From an uncultured Paracoccaceae bacterium (GTDB taxonomy: Bacteria > Pseudomonadota > Alphaproteobacteria > Rhodobacterales > Rhodobacteraceae), in assembly GCA_958439195.1 (NCBI GenBank), contig OY288183.1, positions 1-11,603 on the forward strand: DNA of 11,603 nucleotides, read 5' to 3'. The notes under the pieces were generated by a model. That model made no database searches. It had not been told where the DNA came from and saw only the letters and a list, made by a program, of their open reading frames with translations. This document shows, one piece after another, positions 1 to 7,100 of this stretch. How positions within the stretch are numbered: position 1 is the first letter of the stretch; each line of letters begins with the position of its first letter. Position numbers and translations under genes: made by a program.

Positions 1-192
1 TTGGTTTTATAAGCTGTAAGTATTAACAGTCGACGTGGTTTAAGTTGTTCCCTTTGGTGTGTAAGCTGTTGCGTCTAGCCTCAGCTTGTGTGTGGGCAAG
101 TCTACCATTGGTTGTGTGGTTTCGAAATTGTGCTCAGGAGCCTTGTGTTGATGGCCTGGGTTTGTTTGGCCATTGGCATAGCTGGTCTTGCA

Positions 193-245
193 TTTTGATT
201 GATTGATTGATTGGTTAATTAATTGATTGATTAAATGATTGATGT
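193..245. repeat. (TTGA)n-type tetranucleotide repeat
   Basis: Imperfect tandem ATTG/TTGA units, interrupted by TTAATTAA, fill this interval. It is a simple microsatellite within the presumed intron and explains the repetitive Ile-Asn-Gln translation on the minus strand. Confidence 0.85.
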
Positions 246-725
246 ACATGCACATTTGAGAGCCAACGACTTTGGCTGCAGGCCGGAACAGAGTAGAAAA
301 GGATGGACCAGAAAGCTCAGTAAAAAAATTGTAATGTGTAACGCCTTGCACATAAAGGGCATTAAGTGAACAATCCATACGTCCTTTCAACAAAAGCATA
401 GCCAGCAGAACAACACACCTGTATTTCAAGGAAACCTTGTACAAAATGCTGCCACTAGAAAGTACAATTGCTTGCCTGTTAACAAAATTGCGGCTTGCCT
501 GTTGACAAAGAAGTGCCTGCAATTATTAAATTACTGTAACTTGTGATCACTTGTTGTAACCCAATCATGATGACAGCGAGGCCAGAGCATAGGAAGTAAA
601 CAAGTACCCAAAGCCGTACCAACGATTACAGCTTCAGGGACGCAGGTGTGCAATAGGGTGCCATTATCTACTGTGTGAGATACAGCTACTGCTGCAGAGA
701 CCCCCCTTTGCAACTACGAAGCAAG

Positions 726-762
726 GGTTTAGGGTCAGGGTTTAGTGCTAGGGTTTAGGGTT
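726..762 (+). repeat. Degenerate TTTAGGG telomere-like cluster
   Basis: Three imperfect copies of AGGGTTTAGGG follow one another here. The motif matches the plant-type telomere heptamer, but the run is short and interrupted, so it is interstitial rather than a chromosome end. Confidence 0.75.
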
Positions 763-1006
763 GAAGCCAACATACAGAACTGTCGGTCTGGCAAGCCCAA
801 ACGCAACCACGCAGCAGCCATGCATCCTAACCTTTCTGTACCTGTCCTACATTAGATAAAGTGCCCAGAGCCCAACTAACGCTTAGGGTGTTATTGCACA
901 ATTCAAATTTCAGAGTAGAGGGGTCTGTCGGAAAAAAACGACTTGTAGTTTTTTTAGTTGCAGAAGAACAACATATCATTGAGCACCATTATTACTTGAA
1001 ACTTAC

Positions 1007-1164
1007 GGTTCCTGCAGAGTCTTTCCAGATCTCTGGTCCTGTGGTTTTGCGGTGGACCTCAGGGTTTGCAGGGTTTTCAAACTGCTGTAGGATGTAGCTA
1101 TTGGGGGTCTCTGCAGCTATTGCTACAGCCTTCTCTACGGCTCCCTTCATGCCCTTAGCAGGAT
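1007..1164 (-). CDS. OASTL: OASTL exon 6, DPAKGMKGAV to GPEIWKDSAGT
   Basis: The 158-base exon completes Asp198 and encodes 52 residues, including PAKGMKGAVEKA, LQQFENPANPEVH and TGPEIWKDSAGT. The acceptor is TCCTACAG|ATCC (AG at 1166-1165) and the donor GGAACC|GTAAGT (GT at 1006-1005), in phase 0. The expected continuation (a VDIFVSGxGTGGT-like segment) was looked for on the minus strand of 1-1000 and not found. Four degenerate copies of its 5' edge lie upstream in the intron at about 1293, 1446, 1571 and 1745. Confidence 0.92.
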
Positions 1165-4100
1165 CTGTAGGAAAGCAGATACAGCAGCAACGTGTCTCCA
1201 TTTGAGTGAAGTAAAGAGCCCAGACACAAAGGTTTTTTAGGCAGCAATGGCTGCAGACTTGTGCATGGCACCCTTCATGCCCTTAGCAGGTTCTGGAAGA
1301 AAGCAAGGCCAGAAGCAGTGGTTGGATAAAAGGAACTCAACCCTACACGGGCTAGGTTCTGCCATTTGGGGCACAGGTTATAATTATGGCTTCGCAGCAA
1401 TTGCCACAGCCTTTCCGACAGCACCCTTCACACCCTTAGCAGGATCTGTAAGGAAGCAAGAACAGCAGCAACGTGTCTTAAACTGATTGAAGTAAACTCC
1501 AGACACAAGTTATTTTAGGCACCAATGGTCACAGCCTTCTCCACGGCTCCCTTCATGCCCTTGGCAGGATCTGTATGAAAGCATAAACAGTAGCAGGGGT
1601 TGGGAAAGGGCCCTGTTCCCATACAAAGCAAATTCTGTCATTTGCAATACATGTTATGTTTCGTGCTTAGCAGCAATGGGGGTATATGTTATACTTAGCT
1701 ATTTGCTAAAGCCTTTTGTACGGCACCCTTCATGCCTTTGCAGGGGTTGTAAGAAAGCAGATACAGCAGCAAAAAAAATCAACAAGAAGCAAACTTGCTC
1801 CAGAGACACGCATGCAGGCATGAACAGAGTTATTAGCAACCGTGCAAGTACCTAAACCCCACAAGGCACAATAATAAAAATCAAAACTTCAACCCTTAAA
1901 CCCTACCAAGCCGTCTCCAAACCACCATTTTACCTGTGAGGATCAGTCTTGCTCCTAAGCTTGCAGCTGCATCTTAATCTCCAATGACATGGAAGCAGGC
2001 ATGGGAAACATTAGCAGTTAATTAGCAGCAACTGCAAACAGCCCTAAACCCCACAAAGCACACTCATGCCCCCTTAAACCCTACCCCGGCAGGCCCCACC
2101 CCTTGCATCTGTGAGGCCTACTTTGGCTCTCAACGTTTGTAGCAGTGTCCTTATCTCCTGGGACATGGAAGCAGGCATGACATTGCTAAACCTCATCAAG
2201 CCCTTGAACATCACTTGGCATCCCCTCTAAACCCTAAACCCTACCAGGGCACCCCCAACGCCCCCCCCCACCTGTAAGAACCAGTTTTGCTCCAAATGTT
2301 TGTAGCAGCGTCCTTATCATCAATGAGATGGAAACAGGCACGGAAAACATCAGCAGCAACTGCAAGACATCCTAAAAACTCCACAAAGCAAACCCCCCCC
2401 CCACCTGTGAGGACCAGTTTTGCTCCAAATGCTTGTAGTAGCACCCTTCTCTCTTGGGACATGGATGCGGGCATGGTGAGCACCAGGTCATATCCCTTGG
2501 CAGCTGCCACAAAGGCTAATCCTATACCTAAAAAATGTAGCAAAATAGCAGGGAAGGGAGTTAGGGGGGGAGGTAGCAAGGGAGGGGTAGGGGCAAGGGA
2601 CAGAGTGGAGCGTGATATAAAAGAAAGGAGAACGAGCACTGCACGGGAACATATGAGGCAGAGAAAGGGATGAGAGACTGTGGGCAGGCATGGTGGGGAC
2701 AAGGTCATATCCCTTAGCAGCTGCCACAAAGGCTAATCCTATACCTGGAACAAAGAAGCAGCAGCAGCAGCAGGAGGGGCACTGTAGGGGTCAAAGGTGA
2801 ACGGTCCAAGATCCAAGGTAGGGTGGGGTGGGGTGGGGTGGGGGGGTGGGTTCAAGCGACAAGGAGCAAGGCACGGAACATATGTGCGACAGAAAGGGAT
2901 GAGAAAGCACTAGGTTATAGCTCTTGGCAGCAGCCACAAAGGCAAAACCTATACCTGAATATGTAGCAGAATAGCAGGAAAGGGAGGGGGGGTTTAAGGG
3001 GAGGGTTGGGAGGTTGGTGGGGTGGTAAGGGAGGGGTAGGGGCAAGGGGCAGAGGGGAGCGCGATATGAAGGGAGAAGGAGCAAAGCACAAGAACATATG
3101 TGCGACAGAAAGGGATGAGAAAGCACTAGGTTATAGCTCTTGGCACGAGCTGCCACAAAGGCTTAACCCTATATCTAGAGCAAAGAAGCAGCAGCAGCAG
3201 CAGCAGCAGGAGGAGGGGGAGTGTAAACGGTGGTCCGAGGTAGGGTAAGGGGGAGGGGTGGGTAGTAAGGGAGGTGTAGGGGCATAGGTTGGGGTAAAAC
3301 AGGGAAAGAAGTGAGAAAGAGGAAGGCACCGGAAACATTTGCGAGAGAGAAAAAATGAGAAAGCACTTAGGTTACATCTCTTTGCTGCAGACACAAAGGC
3401 TTAAACTATACCTGAAAACTGTAGCAGAATAGAAGGAAAGGGAGTAACAAGAGAGTTTAAGGGAGGGTTGGGGTTGGCAGGGTGGGGGCGAGTTAGTAAA
3501 GGAGAGGTAGGGGCAAGGGGCAGAGTGAAGGGAGAAGGAGCAAGGCACAAGAACATATATGCGAGAGAAAGGAATGAGAGAGCAACAGCTTATATTCCTT
3601 GGCAATTGCCACTAAGGCTATACCTATACCTCGGCACCAAAACATCAGCAGCAGATTCTGGTTTAGAAACATGATAAATTTGATTCTTTAGGACATTTCA
3701 ACAGTGACACAACAGTAGAGGAGGGAGTGTACAGGAAGTGTATGGATGGATGGGCTTAGTAAGGGAAGTGTAAAGGGGGTGGCTTAGCAAGGGGCAGGAG
3801 AGGAACAACTAATCAGATATTCAGACAATATAATACTATTTTTACAATCAAGAAACATATATACGACAGTACAATTGCTCCACTTGAATAAGTTGAAAAA
3901 GGGAAAAACTACAAATTAATGTTTTTTTTATTAACAATATTTTTATTATTATTCCAGGTTACCTGTGTTTCCGCTGGTTGGTTCCACCAGTGTAGTGACG
4001 CCAGGAGTGATTAAACCACGGCGCTCAGCATCTTCAATCATATTACGACCGATGCGATCCTGCAATCATCGGTACAGTCATTTCAGCTCATCAACCAGCT

Positions 4101-7100
4101 CTCAGGACAAGATCTAGCTTTGGGGTGGTGGTTGACACTTGCGCTGTTCGTTGCACCCTGTTTCTTTATTTCCAGCACGGCATGAAAGCCCTGCCTTTCT
4201 CGTCTGCACTCTCCCCTTCTTTGATCACGATCACTTGTAACTTCCAGGAACCAACGCGATGTGGTTACTATCCATATATTCACTGCTATCATTACTTATG
4301 CCATAGGAGACACTCTATGTCTACTTTGCTGACAACAGCTCGCCTGGGCTCTGTGTGCATCAAAACATACCTACATGCAGAAAGACACCCCTTGGACGAC
4401 CATGTGCTTGAATGCCCTAAACCATAAGACCTGGTTACCCTAGCTTACCCTAGGTGCTAGTTTACCATTAGCCGTAAACCCTAGACGCCCATGTGATGCT
4501 CACAAATAACCTGAAGGTCTATCCAGAACCTGAAGACCTGTAAATGTGTTAACTCCAAACCCTCAACACCCTCCAAACCCTCAACCTGTAAATGTGCTAA
4601 CTCCAACCCCACTTTAGTAACTGGGCATAAGTCTAAACCCTCAGCCCCAAACCCTACCTTGACACAAGAGCATGGCCTTGAACCCAACCCCTTAACGCTA
4701 CCTGGAGTCTCCACCTTAACATTACAGCATGCCCCTATATACTCTCGATCCTATCTTTACACTAGAGCACGACCCTAAATCCAAACCCTGCACTCCCAGG
4801 ACCTTCAAACCTAACACTAGAGCATTGCCCTAAACCCTCAGCCCTACCTTGACACTAGAGCATGACCCTAAACCCTAAACCCTAGACCCTGAACCCTACG
4901 TTGACACTAGAGCATGACCCTAAATCCTGAACCCTACCTTGAGACTAGAGCATGCCATTACTACCCTGGTCCCTCAGCCCTACCTTGACACTCGAGCATG
5001 GCTCCATAATCTCCAGCTTGGCCGCCACATCAGCCACACAACCCTGCACAAAATACAAAACACCACATATGTTGAGAGTTGCACACGTGCCTGACAGGAA
5101 AATGCTGTCTTACAGGGCAACATAATGTGCAAGTGAACAATTTGTGAGTGAGGAATAAGCCATATGTAAAGAAGCTGCCCTTGTCCTCCTGCTCCTCCTG
5201 CTGCTGCTCCTGCTGAGGCTGTTAAGGAGATTCTTTACCATAGACACACATGCTGCTGTTGGCCCCCATGTTGCTGCTGCTGTTGCTATTGCACTCTTTA
5301 TCTTGTGCACTGCTGCTACTGCATCTGTGCTGTCTACACTGCTGCTATTGCAGTCTTATCCCTATGGCAGCACACATTGCTGCTGCTGCTGGTGCTTGCG
5401 CTCACTTTCCGTGCGCGGATTTTTGATTGTTGCGTCACGGCTGGTCCTCGAGCCCTATCGCTGCTGTTGCTGCTCCTGAGTCTCTGCTGCCACTATGCTT
5501 GCTCTGCTGCGGCTGTTGCTCGTTAACACCGCTACAGCTTCTGTGCTGCTACTGCTCCCTTGCTGCCGCCGCTGCTGCTACTATTGCTGCTGCCCACGCC
5601 TCCGCTGCTGCTGCTGCTGCTACTGCCACTGCTGCTGCCCCGACAACTGCCGATGCTGCTGCTACTGCTGTTAACCCCTACTGTTGTCGCCCCACCGCTG
5701 CTGGTGCTACTGCTGCTGTGCTGCACCCCTTTCGAAGCCAGGAGCACACTATTCAGTACCGCCCCCCCTCTCAAATCTCCATCGAGTTTTGGCATGACAA
5801 TGACCCACGGCAAAGCCTGTGGTACCTGAATTACCACAATTGAGATACACCACTGTTTCTGCTGCTGCTGTTGTTGCTGATCACGCACTCATATTACATT
5901 CATAACTTCCCATAGCAGAAGTGCCATAGGCCCTCCACCTCCATACTGCAAGTCATCCTGAAATAGCTTACTTGCAACTTTTATTAGATCAACGTGACGT
6001 GGATTTAATCATTCCCCAAGTGATCTGCCTTTTTCAGGAACCCCAAAACCCCCCTAAACGCCACAAAACCCCTGACTCACCGCAGTGACTCTGTTGAGGT
6101 ACACCATGGGTGTATTTCCCACTAGCTGTGTGATGTCATCAGCAACACCACCTACAGCTGCTGGTGCTGGTGCTGCTGCTGATGAACTTACACCAGCATC
6201 TGTCACCCGAGTGTTTGCCACACGAGTGATGATGGGGCTGCTGCTGCTGCTGCTGTTGCTGCTGCTACGGCCCTTCAAGCTGCTGCTGCTGCTGCTGCTG
6301 GTGCCATGGGTTATCAGCCGAGGGTATGGCTTCTGAGGGGTGGTGGCTGTGGCATCCTAGGAATGGGGCAGGAGTAGGAGTTGGCAAGAAAGGGGGTTTA
6401 GGGTTTAGGGCTGGAAGTGGGAGGAAGTGGGAGGAAGTGCTTTAAGGGGGAGGGGGGACGTGAAAAAACATCTGAATATGTTCAGATGAGGAATCATATG
6501 ACTGCTGTAGCATCCTGAGAATGGGATAGGAGTATATATGAGTAAGTACAATGCAACTGCGGCAGCAGCAGTAGGAGTCGAACTATGGGCGCTTTTCGCT
6601 GTGGCATGTAATAAGAAGTGCAGAACAGGAATGGGCAGGAAGGGGTATCAGTGGGAGGAAGAGGTATGCGGTGTGGATAGGGTGGATGCAAGAAACATCT
6701 GAGTCTGTGAGATGACGGATTATTAGTATTGATGACTGCAGCTGCATCCTGGGAACGGGGCAGCAGTAGGGAGTCAGCGGAAAGGGGTTGCAGGGGAGGG
6801 AAGTGGTATGCAGGGGGGGGGGGATATGAAACAGCTAGAGGATTCACTGGCTGCGCCTGCTGCTGCTCCTCCTGTTGCTGTTCCTGCTGCAGCTGTTCCT
6901 GCTGCAGCTGTTCCTCCTGTTGCTGCTCCTGCTGTTGCTGCTCATGTTGCTGCTCCTCCTGTTGCTGCTCCTGCTGTTGCTGCTCATGTTGCTGCTCCTC
7001 CTGTTGCTCCTCCTGCTGCTGCTCCTCCTGCTGTTGCTGTTCCTCCTGTTGCTGGTCCTGCTGCTGCTGCTCCTCGTGTTGCTGCTTCTGCTATTGCTGC

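Larger units (their letters stand above)
1..1006 (-). other. OASTL intron 6 (partial), no exon recognised
   Basis: This stretch follows the exon 6 donor GTAAGT and is read as intron running off the left edge. A minus-strand frame at 40-522 is open for 160 codons, but its translation has low-complexity INQLINQSINQ runs from a tetranucleotide repeat and no recognisable domain. Telomere-like motifs sit at 726-762, and a 15-base inverted match to exon 6 sits at 691-705. Nothing else with coding character was seen. Confidence 0.6.

Noticed and set aside
40..522. 160-codon minus-strand ORF
   Set aside because: No recognisable domain, an INQ repeat from a microsatellite, and a position inside the intron after exon 6.
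2287..2673. 128-codon plus-strand ORF
   Set aside because: It is antisense to OASTL exon 5 and its copies, and is a shadow of the real coding strand.
2528..3640. Tandem duplicated complete exons (mutually exclusive exons)
   Set aside because: Copies contain only the first ~50-60 bases of exon 5 and an acceptor, with no matching donor or second half, so they are edge copies and not full alternative exons.
4860..4900. True telomere or subtelomere end
   Set aside because: The heptamer runs are only two or three units long, degenerate, and enclosed by an intact gene.
4656..4983. CRISPR-like array of short repeats with ~40-50-bp spacing
   Set aside because: The repeated unit is the exon 3 end plus splice donor, spacers are degenerate telomere-like DNA, and the setting is a spliced eukaryotic gene.
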